Position numbers and translations under genes: made by a program. The notes under the pieces are model-generated. The model worked only from the letters and a program-made list of their open reading frames with translations. It ran no database searches and was not told the origin of the DNA. From positions 1-5,624 of the forward strand of contig SKWJ01000381.1 in the NCBI GenBank assembly GCA_007128995.1: a stretch of 5,624 bases of DNA, in the 5' to 3' direction. The stretch comes from Paracoccaceae bacterium (GTDB taxonomy: Bacteria > Pseudomonadota > Alphaproteobacteria > Rhodobacterales > Rhodobacteraceae). Each line of letters begins with the position of its first letter. Position 1 is the first letter of the stretch. Shown here one piece after another: positions 1-5,500 of this stretch.

Positions 1-178
1 CCCGCACCCGCTGGGTGATCCATGAAACCCGCCCCTCGAAGCCATCAACACCATGATTTATATTGATAATACCATGGTCACGACAGCGAAATCAGAGATC
101 TACTTGGGGAATGCGGGTTAATATCAGGTGGGTACGATGTACGCAGCTCGCCGATCAGTTTTTTGTTGAAACTATGCT
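1..178. other. Left-edge stretch without a convincing gene
   Basis: I see no gene I can support here. Base composition is GC-rich up to about position 50 and then turns AT-rich. That pattern would fit the end of a plus-strand gene entering from the left. Frame 3 reads RTRWVIHETRPSKPSTP and stops at TGA 54-56, but 17 residues are too few to assign. A T-run at about 159-164 on the plus strand has no strong hairpin before it. No clear rho-independent terminator is visible for the minus-strand regulator that ends at 179. Confidence 0.3.
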
Positions 179-1024
179 TCACAGTTGTCCGATCTGTTCA
201 TTAAGGCGCTCGATCCTGTTCAATTGCTCTCGCCCATCACGCCCAGCTCGAACGGTCGTAGCTACCATCAATCGATGGCAAATTGCGAGCACAGCCGCAT
301 GATTGAACTGGGGCGTGCTGGTCGCCGTCACACAGTGAAAATGCCAATTCGCATCCTTCCGGGTCGGTGCACTTTCATCAGTGATATAACAGAGCTTTAC
401 ACCCGTTGCCGAGATCGCATCCAGCATTGCGTCCATGCCGGCCACGCGTCGGCGTAGGCCAAAGACAATGACACAATCGCGCGCATCCATAACCGCGATA
501 TGCTCGCCCATGGTTTCCCCCCCGCGCGGAACCACCGCAACATCGGGAAGCACTTTCAGCAATTGCCAGTAAAGATAAGTTGCAAACGACTGCGATATAC
601 GGAACCCGACCAGCCAGACACGGCGTGCCGTCAACAATTCTGCAGCCACGGCACCAATCTGATCGGAGTTGATCTGGCTGAAGCTGCGCTCCAGATTGTC
701 GATCTCTTCGGCAATGCCAGGATGGGCAGACCCGGCAATCTGCTCAGGGTGCGCTAGAAACAGCCGAGAGCCGGTCCGGCTTTCATCGCGCGCCATGCGC
801 CGCGCTTCCTCGTAATTCTCGAAACCAAGGCGTCTGACGAAGCGAGATACTGTTGCTTTCGACACATCCGCGAGCCGCGCAAGCTCCTGCGCATTATAAC
901 TGGCGATCTCGCCGGGAAACTGTGTCAGGAATTCTCCCAGCTTGCGCTCGGCAGGATGCAGGTCGGGCAAGGACTGGCGGACTCGCTCCAAGAAGGATCT
1001 TTCCGGTTCGTCATGACTCACCAT
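179..1024 (-). CDS. RpiR/MurR-family transcriptional regulator (HTH + SIS)
   Basis: A 281-residue DNA-binding regulator, the usual length for the RpiR family. Residues ~11-80 form the N-terminal helix-turn-helix domain, with the typical start 'LHPAERKLGEFL' and a recognition region 'ADVSKATVSRFVRRLGF' (52-68). Residues ~125-255 form the C-terminal SIS (sugar isomerase) ligand-binding domain, including 'VWLVGFRISQSFA' (136-148) and 'DCVIVFGLRRR' (183-193). The ATG at 1024 is preceded by CTGGAG (1032-1037, minus strand) with 7 nt spacing. The gene is transcribed away from the tctC-BMP-tctB-tctA operon across a shared control region, so it is probably the local regulator of that operon and of itself. 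Classic members sense sugar phosphates through a Ser-rich loop. Here the second loop is GLRRR, so the ligand may be something else, perhaps an anionic carboxylate related to the transported solute (inference). Family assignment is firm; ligand and sign of regulation are unknown. Confidence 0.93.
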   Translation of the reverse strand: MVSHDEPERSFLERVRQSLPDLHPAERKLGEFLTQFPGEIASYNAQELARLADVSKATVSRFVRRLGFENYEEARRMARDESRTGSRLFLAHPEQIAGSAHPGIAEEIDNLERSFSQINSDQIGAVAAELLTARRVWLVGFRISQSFATYLYWQLLKVLPDVAVVPRGGETMGEHIAVMDARDCVIVFGLRRRVAGMDAMLDAISATGVKLCYITDESAPTRKDANWHFHCVTATSTPQFNHAAVLAICHRLMVATTVRAGRDGREQLNRIERLNEQIGQL

Positions 1025-1173
1025 CAGGGAACTCCAGTTTCACAGCTGCTCAATTAAACATCAATGATCAGCGATATCGGGCGTGATACAAGCAGAAATT
1101 GCCTGACTTTCACAGCTTCTACGAGAAACTAGAATTTCCCATTGCGTGAAAACCATGATTCGTGCGCTCTTTG

Positions 1174-1189
1174 TGAAATCGAGATTTCA
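1174..1189. promoter_or_regulatory. Palindromic candidate operator TGAAATC-N2-GATTTCA
   Basis: A perfect inverted repeat with 7-bp arms (TGAAATC / GATTTCA) around a 2-bp centre. It ends 18 bp before the tctC ATG and just ahead of its Shine-Dalgarno sequence. It includes the TGAAA/TTTCA half-sites repeated elsewhere in the intergenic region. A dimeric regulator such as the divergent RpiR-family protein would be expected to bind a site of this form. Its position close to the start codon suits repression. The binding partner is inferred from location only. Confidence 0.5.
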
Positions 1190-1197
1190 TGTAAACT

Positions 1198-1201
1198 GGA
1201 G
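1198..1201 (+). promoter_or_regulatory. Shine-Dalgarno that fixes the tctC start
   Basis: GGAG lies 6 nt before ATG 1208. The alternative upstream TTG at 1142 would add 22 hydrophilic, Cys-rich residues ahead of the signal peptide and would run through the palindromic operator, so 1208 is preferred. Confidence 0.75.
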
Positions 1202-1207
1202 CCTGCC

Positions 1208-2167
1208 ATGACACTGCGCCGCACTTTTCTGATCTGTTCTGCCGCTGCACTCGCCGCCTCTGCCCTGCCTGCTGTTGCGCAGGACTGGCCAGAGCGCCCG
1301 GTCCGGATACTAGTGTCTTTTCCGCCTGGCGGGTCCAGTGATCTAGTCGCGCGCCTGCTTGCAGAGCATCTTGGCGAGCGTCTCGGTCAGCCTTTCATTG
1401 TCGAAAACCGGCCTGGTGCGGGCGGGACTGTTGCGGCTCTTGCCCTCAAGGAGGCTGCCGCGGACGGCCATACGTTCATGCTGTCGAACCTGACACCTTT
1501 CGGGATCGCACCGACCCTGTTCCCTGATGCGGGATACGACCCGATCGTCGATTTCACACATGTTTCCTATATCGGGGGCGTTCACCTTGGGCTTTTCGCA
1601 GGTGCAGGGCTTGAGATCGACACGCTGGACGCGCTGATCACGCGCGCGCAGTCCGAGCCGGGCATGCTGGATTACGGCACATCCGGTGTGGGGTCATGGG
1701 GGCATATCGTTAGCGCGCGCTTCGGGGCACTTACAGAAACAGAAATGGAACACATTCCCTATCAGGGTTCCGGTCCGATCCGACTGGATCTGCAAGCTGG
1801 CGTGATAGGGCTGGCTTTCGATGCGGTTCCACAAAACCTGCCGCTTGTGGCAGAAGGTGTCGCCATCCCTCTGGCTGTGAGTGCACCAGAGCGGCTTGAT
1901 ACCCTGCCGGATGTCCCAACATTCCGCGAAGCAGGTCTCGATCTGGTCGCTGAAAACTGGCTGGGGTTCTCTGCACCCGTCGGACTTGACCCGGCCATTG
2001 CAGCAAAGCTTGACGAAACATTGACCGACATCATGACGTTGCCAGAGATTACTGCGCAGTTCGATACCTGGGGCATTGTGCGCGTGCCCATGGATGGTGC
2101 GGCTTTTGCGGCATTCGTGGCAGACCAGTATTCTGCATGGGCTCCCATGGTCGAAGCCGCACGATAA
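1208..2167 (+). CDS. tctC: TctC/Bug-family tripartite tricarboxylate transporter substrate-binding protein
   Basis: A periplasmic solute receptor of 319 residues, the normal size for the Bug/TctC family. It binds a carboxylate-type solute and hands it to the TctA/TctB carrier. Residues 1-24 form a signal peptide (basic MTLRR, hydrophobic core, AVA before Q25). The RRTFL stretch resembles a twin-arginine motif, so export could be by Sec or Tat. The mature part opens with the family hallmark 'WPERPVRILVSFPPGGSSD' (27-45), followed by 'VENRPGAGG' (65-73), 'PYQGSGP' (184-190, the usual PYKGSAP element), 'AGVIGLAFD' (197-205) and 'LPDVPTFREAG' (233-243). It is first in the operon; the next start codon follows 10 bp after its stop. 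Bug proteins bind very diverse acids (citrate, dicarboxylates, aromatic acids, amino acids), and nothing here fixes the solute. The symbol denotes the family, not proven citrate transport. Confidence 0.93.
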   Translation: MTLRRTFLICSAAALAASALPAVAQDWPERPVRILVSFPPGGSSDLVARLLAEHLGERLGQPFIVENRPGAGGTVAALALKEAAADGHTFMLSNLTPFGIAPTLFPDAGYDPIVDFTHVSYIGGVHLGLFAGAGLEIDTLDALITRAQSEPGMLDYGTSGVGSWGHIVSARFGALTETEMEHIPYQGSGPIRLDLQAGVIGLAFDAVPQNLPLVAEGVAIPLAVSAPERLDTLPDVPTFREAGLDLVAENWLGFSAPVGLDPAIAAKLDETLTDIMTLPEITAQFDTWGIVRVPMDGAAFAAFVADQYSAWAPMVEAAR

Positions 2168-2171
2168 GGAG
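2166..2171 (+). promoter_or_regulatory. Shine-Dalgarno overlapping the tctC stop, fixes the BMP-gene start
   Basis: AAGGAG shares its first two bases with the tctC TAA stop and lies 6 nt before ATG 2178. It supports 2178 over an in-frame ATG at 2076 that lies wholly inside tctC. The overlap suggests coupled translation. Confidence 0.8.
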
Positions 2172-2177
2172 CAAATT

Positions 2178-3119
2178 ATGCGGATTGCTGTTTTCTTCGT
2201 CGGCGAGGTCGATGACCGTGGCTTCAACGCAAGTGCCCTTGCGGGCGTCGAGGCCGCGCGCCATCAGGGCCTTGCAGACCTGTCGGTCGTGCGCGGGGTT
2301 CCCTATGATCAGGCCGTAATCCGCAATGCCCTGCGCGAAACCCTGTCCAGCGTAGACGGCCTGATCTTCGTCGGCGGACAAGGAAACCTTGCGGTGCCCG
2401 AAACCGCCGCCGAATACCGGGACCATCAATTCGCCATCGTGCAGGGTGCGCATCTTGGAAGGAATCTGGCCAGTTATGACGTACGACAGGAGGACTCTGC
2501 TTTCTTGGCAGGGGTGCTGGCTGCGCGGGTCAGCAAAGCCGGAACGGTTGCACATCTGTCTGGGCATCGGGTGAAGCCGGGGCTGAAAGGACGCGCAGCA
2601 TTTGTGGGCGGCGTACGCCATGTTGCCCCTGACATGCCTGTTCTGACCGGCTTTTGCGGCACTCAAGACGACAGCACTGTGACGCACCAATGGGCCAGCG
2701 CGCAGGCAGATGCTGGCGCGGATGTGCTGTTCACCATGCTGAATGCAGCGCGCGACGGTGCAATCGCCGCTTGCCGCGATACAGGCATGCGCCAGATCGG
2801 CAACGCTCTTGATTGGGTCAAGATGATCCCCGATGTTTTCTGCGCCTCTGCGCTGGCGCAGATTGACCGGGCAGTGATCCGCGCGATCACGGATATGGTC
2901 GCGGGCCATGTCCCCAGCAGCGTCGTCGAGATGGGGCTTGCGGATGGAGACAATTCTGTCGGCTTGTCCCTGCACCCCAATCTGGAAAAGAGCCATCGCG
3001 ACGCAATCTCGGCCGTTGCAGCGCAGATAGCGTCGCGCGCAATCACTGTTCCCGTCGCCTATGATGGACCTGAACTCACCTTGGAGACAGGAGAGGCCAG
3101 TTGGACAAAGCACGCCTGA
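2178..3119 (+). CDS. BMP-domain (PnrA/Med-like) ligand-binding protein without signal peptide
   Basis: A 313-residue protein with the BMP-family fold, a periplasmic-binding-protein fold that usually holds purine nucleosides for an ABC importer. Family landmarks are visible in order: first strand and loop 'MRIAVFFVGEVDDRGFNASA' (1-20, matching the usual D-x-S-F-N-x-S-A), 'VDGLIFVGG' (59-67), 'QEDSAFLAGVLAA' (104-116, usual E-G-x-F-L-A-G), 'FVGGVRHVAPDM' (142-153), 'AGADVLFTMLNAARDGAIAA' (179-198) and 'GNALDWVKMIPDVFCAS' (208-224). The oddity is the N-terminus. There is no signal peptide or lipobox, and the upstream in-frame sequence inside tctC does not encode one, so the product is predicted to be cytoplasmic. 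It lies between tctC and tctB and overlaps tctB by 19 bp. A cytoplasmic sensor, chaperone-like partner or enzyme of the transported compound are all possible (inference). Fold assignment is good; role unknown. Confidence 0.85.
   Translation: MRIAVFFVGEVDDRGFNASALAGVEAARHQGLADLSVVRGVPYDQAVIRNALRETLSSVDGLIFVGGQGNLAVPETAAEYRDHQFAIVQGAHLGRNLASYDVRQEDSAFLAGVLAARVSKAGTVAHLSGHRVKPGLKGRAAFVGGVRHVAPDMPVLTGFCGTQDDSTVTHQWASAQADAGADVLFTMLNAARDGAIAACRDTGMRQIGNALDWVKMIPDVFCASALAQIDRAVIRAITDMVAGHVPSSVVEMGLADGDNSVGLSLHPNLEKSHRDAISAVAAQIASRAITVPVAYDGPELTLETGEASWTKHA
3089..3096 (+). promoter_or_regulatory. Shine-Dalgarno for the TTG start of tctB
   Basis: AGGAGAGG inside the end of the BMP gene, with GGAG (3090-3093) 7 nt before TTG 3101. 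It decides the non-ATG start: no ATG lies nearby in this frame, and the first membrane segment begins about 10 codons later. Confidence 0.7.
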
Positions 3120-3550
3120 CAGATGCCCTTGGCCCGCTGGCGCTGATCGCCATCGGGATAGCCTTTGCTGCTGGGGCATGGCTGAACCTTGATCTTGGTA
3201 CGCTGCGTCGGCTTGGCCCCGGCGCGCTACCGCTGGGCCTGGGCTTGATTTTGGCGACCCTTGGGGCCATCGCGCTTGTCCAGGGGCTGTTGCAGCATGC
3301 AGAACAGGTTCCACGCCCCGATCTGCACGCACTGGCCGCCGTTGGCGTGGCTATCGCCACTTTCGCCGTCCTGACCGAACGGCTCGGGTTGCTACCGGCA
3401 GTCTTCGGGACGGTGCTGGCAATGACAACCGTGATCGGCGACGTGCCATGGTTGGGACGACTTACCCTGGCGCTGGGTGTCGCCATCAGTGTCTGGGCTG
3501 TGTTCCTGCTGGGCTTGCGTCTGCCCATCCGCGCCTTCGGAGCGGGTTGA
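3101..3550 (+). CDS. tctB: TctB-family small membrane subunit of TTT transporter
   Basis: A 149-residue integral membrane protein, the typical size for TctB. It is the poorly conserved small subunit that works with TctA in the inner membrane. Hydrophobic segments lie at about 11-28, 42-64, 76-92, 96-113 and 119-139. The recognisable element is 'LGPGALPLGLGLILATLGA' (38-56), corresponding to the G-P-G-x-x-P-x-x-x-G-x-x-L motif at the start of TctB's second membrane segment. Translation starts at TTG 3101, inside the last codons of the BMP gene (19-bp overlap). The stop TGA overlaps the ATG of tctA by one base (TGATG). Both arrangements favour coupled translation and fixed subunit ratios. The assignment rests on position, length, topology and this one motif. 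Confidence 0.88.
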   Translation: MDKARLTDALGPLALIAIGIAFAAGAWLNLDLGTLRRLGPGALPLGLGLILATLGAIALVQGLLQHAEQVPRPDLHALAAVGVAIATFAVLTERLGLLPAVFGTVLAMTTVIGDVPWLGRLTLALGVAISVWAVFLLGLRLPIRAFGAG

Positions 3551-5052
3551 TGGAGCTTCTGGGAAACCTCGCGCTGGGCTTTGCCGCCGCAACAACGCTT
3601 GAAATGCTGACGGTCTGCTTTGTCGGGGTGCTGCTTGGCACCTTCGTCGGTGTTCTGCCCGGCATCGGGCCACTGGCCGCCGTTGCCATGTTACTGCCCG
3701 TGTCATTTCATTTGCCGGCTGAAGCTGCATTGATCCTCTTGGCCGGTGTCTATTATGGCGCGGAATACGGTGGCTCCACGGCGTCCATCTTGCTGAACAT
3801 CCCGGGCACGCCCTCTGCCTCCGTGACGGCATTGGACGGATTTCCCATGGCACAGAAGGGTCGGGCGGGTGTCGCGCTGGTGCTGACCGCCATAGCTTCA
3901 TTCGTTGGGGGAATAGTCGGCGTGATCGTGATGGCCCTGCTCTCTCCTGCTCTGGCAGGATTCGCGTTGCAATTCGGACCCGCCGAGTATTTCGCGGTCA
4001 TGGTGCTGGGCCTGGTGGCAGCCACTGTTGTCGGGGGACGCGGTATTGTCAGGGGACTTGCGATGGTCTGCCTTGGGCTGTTGCTGGGTACGATCGGCGT
4101 GGACGTGAATTCGGGCGCGACGCGCTTTACGGGTGGCATTCCAGACCTACGCGACGGAATCGGCCTTGTCGTGGTCGCGATGGGCCTGTTCGGGGTCTCA
4201 GAGGTCATTGCCTCCATCCGGGGGAACACTCGGCATAAAGTGTCACAACCGCTGAACTGGCGCAGCCTGATGCCCAACCGGGAGGATTGGATGCGCGTCC
4301 CCGGCCCTGCCTTGCGCGGCAGCGCTGTGGGGTCGTTCTTCGGCACTTTGCCGGGAGCTGGGCAAACAGTGGCCTCTTTCGTAGGTTACGCAGTTGAGAA
4401 ACGCATTTCCCGCAACAAGGACCAGTTCGGACATGGCGCGGTCGAAGGGGTCGTGGTGCCGGAATCCGCCAATAATGCAGCCGCTCAGACAGCCTTCATC
4501 CCGACCCTCACTCTCGGGATTCCCGGCAGCACCACCATGGCGCTGATGCTCGGCGCGCTCATGATCCATGGGATCACGCCGGGGCCGCGCCTGATCACCG
4601 ATCATCCGTCCCTGTTCTGGGGACTGGTCGCAAGTTTCGTGATCGGGAACCTGATGCTGCTGGTGCTGAACATTCCGCTTGTCGGGCTGTGGGCGCGCAT
4701 CCTGCGCGTGCCGAATGCCATGCTTTATCCGATTGTCGCGGTTTTGATATGCCTTGGGGTCTACAGCCTGCGGCTGAACCTGTTCGATGTCTGGCTGACA
4801 CTTGGGTTCGGGCTGCTGGGCTACGCGATGCGGCTTTGGCGCTTTGAACCGGCGCCACTGCTCATAGGCTTCGTTCTGGGACCTATGATTGAAGAATATT
4901 TCCGCCGGGCAATGCTGTTGTCGCGCGGCGATCCAATGGTGTTCTTCGAACGCTCAGGTAGTGCAACGCTACTCGGGATTGCAGTCGCTTTACTTATCGT
5001 GGCAGGCCTGCAGCCGAGGAAACTCATTCAACGCGTCTTCAGATCACCGTGA
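3550..5052 (+). CDS. tctA: TctA-family large membrane subunit of TTT transporter
   Basis: A 500-residue polytopic inner-membrane protein, the standard TctA length. It forms the ion-coupled translocation path for the solute delivered by TctC. The two signature loops of the internally repeated TctA fold are present: 'GTFVGVLPGIGP' (30-41) with 'YGGSTASILLNIPGTPSA' (73-90) in the first half, and 'GSFFGTLPGAG' (261-271) with 'PESANNAAAQTAFIPTLTLG' (304-323) leading into IPGSTTMALMLGAL in the second. The conserved 'TALDGFPMAQKGRAG' (93-107), 'FGPAEYFAVMVLGL' (142-155) and 'GITPGPRL' (341-348) also match. The C-terminal segment 'FVLGPMIEEYFRRAMLLSRGD' (441-461) is typical. The start ATG 3550 has GGAG at 3539-3542. 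The gene is intact and last in the operon. Substrate cannot be read from the sequence. Confidence 0.96.
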   Translation: MELLGNLALGFAAATTLEMLTVCFVGVLLGTFVGVLPGIGPLAAVAMLLPVSFHLPAEAALILLAGVYYGAEYGGSTASILLNIPGTPSASVTALDGFPMAQKGRAGVALVLTAIASFVGGIVGVIVMALLSPALAGFALQFGPAEYFAVMVLGLVAATVVGGRGIVRGLAMVCLGLLLGTIGVDVNSGATRFTGGIPDLRDGIGLVVVAMGLFGVSEVIASIRGNTRHKVSQPLNWRSLMPNREDWMRVPGPALRGSAVGSFFGTLPGAGQTVASFVGYAVEKRISRNKDQFGHGAVEGVVVPESANNAAAQTAFIPTLTLGIPGSTTMALMLGALMIHGITPGPRLITDHPSLFWGLVASFVIGNLMLLVLNIPLVGLWARILRVPNAMLYPIVAVLICLGVYSLRLNLFDVWLTLGFGLLGYAMRLWRFEPAPLLIGFVLGPMIEEYFRRAMLLSRGDPMVFFERSGSATLLGIAVALLIVAGLQPRKLIQRVFRSP

Positions 5053-5075
5053 AACTGAGCGTGGTTTTGACTGTC

Positions 5076-5120
5076 ATGCGGGCCAATGCACGCCAGTGCG
5101 GGCTAATGCACGCGAATGCG
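5076..5120. repeat. 20-bp tandem repeat, about two copies
   Basis: Two adjacent units starting TGCGGGCCAATGCACGCC (5077) and TGCGGGCTAATGCACGCG (5097) have an exact 20-bp period and few mismatches. The start of a third copy (TGCG) lies at 5117. Each unit can fold into a short imperfect hairpin (GCGGGC / GCACGC, loop YAAT, one G-A mismatch). They lie 24 bp after the tctA stop. Function unknown; they may contribute to transcript 3'-end formation. Confidence 0.6.
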
Positions 5121-5126
5121 ATTTTT
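5097..5126 (+). terminator. Weak candidate terminator of the tct operon
   Basis: The second repeat unit can form a hairpin at 5097-5114 with loop TAAT and one mismatch. A TTTTT run follows at 5122-5126 after a 7-nt gap. The gap and the weak stem make this a poor rho-independent terminator, but no better plus-strand one is seen after tctA. Confidence 0.3.
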
Positions 5127-5161
5127 CTGGTACGGTGTTGACGTGGCGTTGATGTAAAACG

Positions 5162-5195
5162 AAAAAAGGCCTGTGGTATATAGATACCATCAGGC
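5162..5195 (-). terminator. Rho-independent terminator reading leftward from the tRNA-fMet remnant
   Basis: The arms 5169-5179 and 5184-5195 pair over 11 bp with one bulged T and a 4-nt loop (ATAG on the plus strand). On the minus strand the hairpin is followed directly by TTTTTT (5167-5162) and then CGTTTT. The polarity matches the tRNA fragment 26 bp upstream on that strand, so it is probably the original terminator of the intact initiator tRNA gene. It is badly oriented for the tct operon. Confidence 0.75.
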
Positions 5196-5220
5196 AAGCG
5201 TTTGATATTGCATTTATATT

Positions 5221-5265
5221 TGGTTGCGGGGGTAGGATTTGAACCTACGACCTTCAGGTTATGAG
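5221..5265 (-). pseudogene. 3' part of initiator tRNA-fMet (CAU), integration-site remnant
   Basis: Read on the minus strand, this starts with the anticodon loop CTCATAA (anticodon CAU). It continues with the 3' anticodon stem CCTGA, variable AGGTC, and a T arm with perfect GTAGG / CCTAC pairing around TTCAAAT, and ends CCCCGCA-A-CCA. The T loop and CCCCGCAACCA end match bacterial initiator tRNA-fMet rather than elongator tRNA-Met. The 5' half is absent: upstream of the loop the sequence is CACGA, which cannot pair with CCTGA, and there is no D arm or 5' acceptor strand. It therefore cannot make a tRNA. A clean break at the anticodon loop with an encoded CCA end is what tyrosine-recombinase integration into a tRNA gene leaves at the distal end of an element. 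Confidence 0.85.
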
Positions 5266-5396
5266 TCGTGTCGAACGGACCATGAACGATTGCGCTGGCT
5301 TGCGTATTCCTTCGAGATTTCCGCCACTTCGAGCCCCCTGCCCCACGCGCGCCGTCCGCAGGATTGCGCAGAAACTGGCAGCACTTTGTCCCCTCT

Positions 5397-5416
5397 TGCT
5401 TCCACAATGCTTCCAC
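5397..5416. repeat. Direct repeat TGCTTCCAC-AA-TGCTTCCAC
   Basis: Two identical 9-bp units at 5397-5405 and 5408-5416, 11 bp apart, about 130 bp from the tRNA break. Short direct repeats on the element side of an att core are often integrase arm-binding sites. That role is inferred from position only. Confidence 0.45.
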
Positions 5417-5442
5417 GTGGGCGCTGGGTGATGGTCACGGTA

Positions 5443-5466
5443 GCACCCTGCATCAGTGCAGCGTGC
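5443..5466. other. Inverted repeat / hairpin downstream of the partial minus-strand gene
   Basis: GCAC-c-CTGCA (5443-5452) pairs with TGCAG-c-GTGC (5457-5466) around a TCAG loop: 9 bp with one C-C mismatch. It lies 34 bp after the stop of the minus-strand gene ending at 5501. No T-run follows on either strand, so it is not a standard rho-independent terminator. It could be a protein-binding palindrome or an RNA 3'-end structure. Confidence 0.45.
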
Positions 5467-5500
5467 CCGGCCGTTCCATGGTCTGCGTTTCCAGCATCTG

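Larger units (their letters stand above)
1025..1207. promoter_or_regulatory. Divergent control region between rpiR-type gene and tct operon
   Basis: This 183-bp gap must contain both promoters. It carries repeated TTTCAC/GTGAAA half-sites at 1038-1043, 1108-1113, 1146-1151 and 1173-1178. The first two lie in a 13-bp direct repeat, TTTCACAGCTGCT (1038-1050) and TTTCACAGCTTCT (1108-1120), 70 bp apart. A GAAA-N6-TTTC element lies at 1125-1138. A TAGAAT at 1130-1135 could be a plus-strand -10, and TTTAAT (minus strand, 1053-1058) a minus-strand -10. Neither has a good -35, so the promoters are not placed with confidence. Confidence 0.55.

Noticed and set aside
53..121. 22-codon plus-strand open frame (ATG 53 to TAA 119-121)
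   Set aside because: No ribosome binding site, no similarity recognised, and short enough to occur by chance in an AT-rich stretch.
1142..1207. TTG-initiated 22-residue N-terminal extension of tctC
   Set aside because: It has no Shine-Dalgarno, encodes a hydrophilic Cys-rich stretch ahead of a clear signal peptide, and overlaps the palindromic operator. ATG 1208 has a good ribosome binding site.
1694..2227. Minus-strand frame of 177 codons opposite tctC
   Set aside because: It has no family resemblance and unnatural Cys/His/Arg content, and it lies fully antisense to a clear TctC gene.
2049..3332. Long open frame (427 codons) on the minus strand opposite the BMP gene and tctB
   Set aside because: The composition looks like an antisense shadow of high-GC genes: no recognisable domain, many Arg/Cys/His residues. 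It also lies opposite well-supported coding sequence.
3448..3549. Upstream in-frame ATG that would add 34 residues to TctA
   Set aside because: The extension lies wholly within tctB in another frame and has no membrane or family features. ATG 3550 has GGAG at 3539-3542 and gives the standard 500-residue length.
5221..5300. Complete tRNA-Met gene on the minus strand
   Set aside because: The 5' anticodon strand, D arm and 5' acceptor strand are missing; the sequence before the anticodon loop cannot pair with the 3' stem.
5039..5416. Minus-strand frame of 125 codons running through the tRNA remnant
   Set aside because: It translates the tRNA fragment (…VVGSNPTPATK), a well-known kind of spurious call across tRNA sequence.
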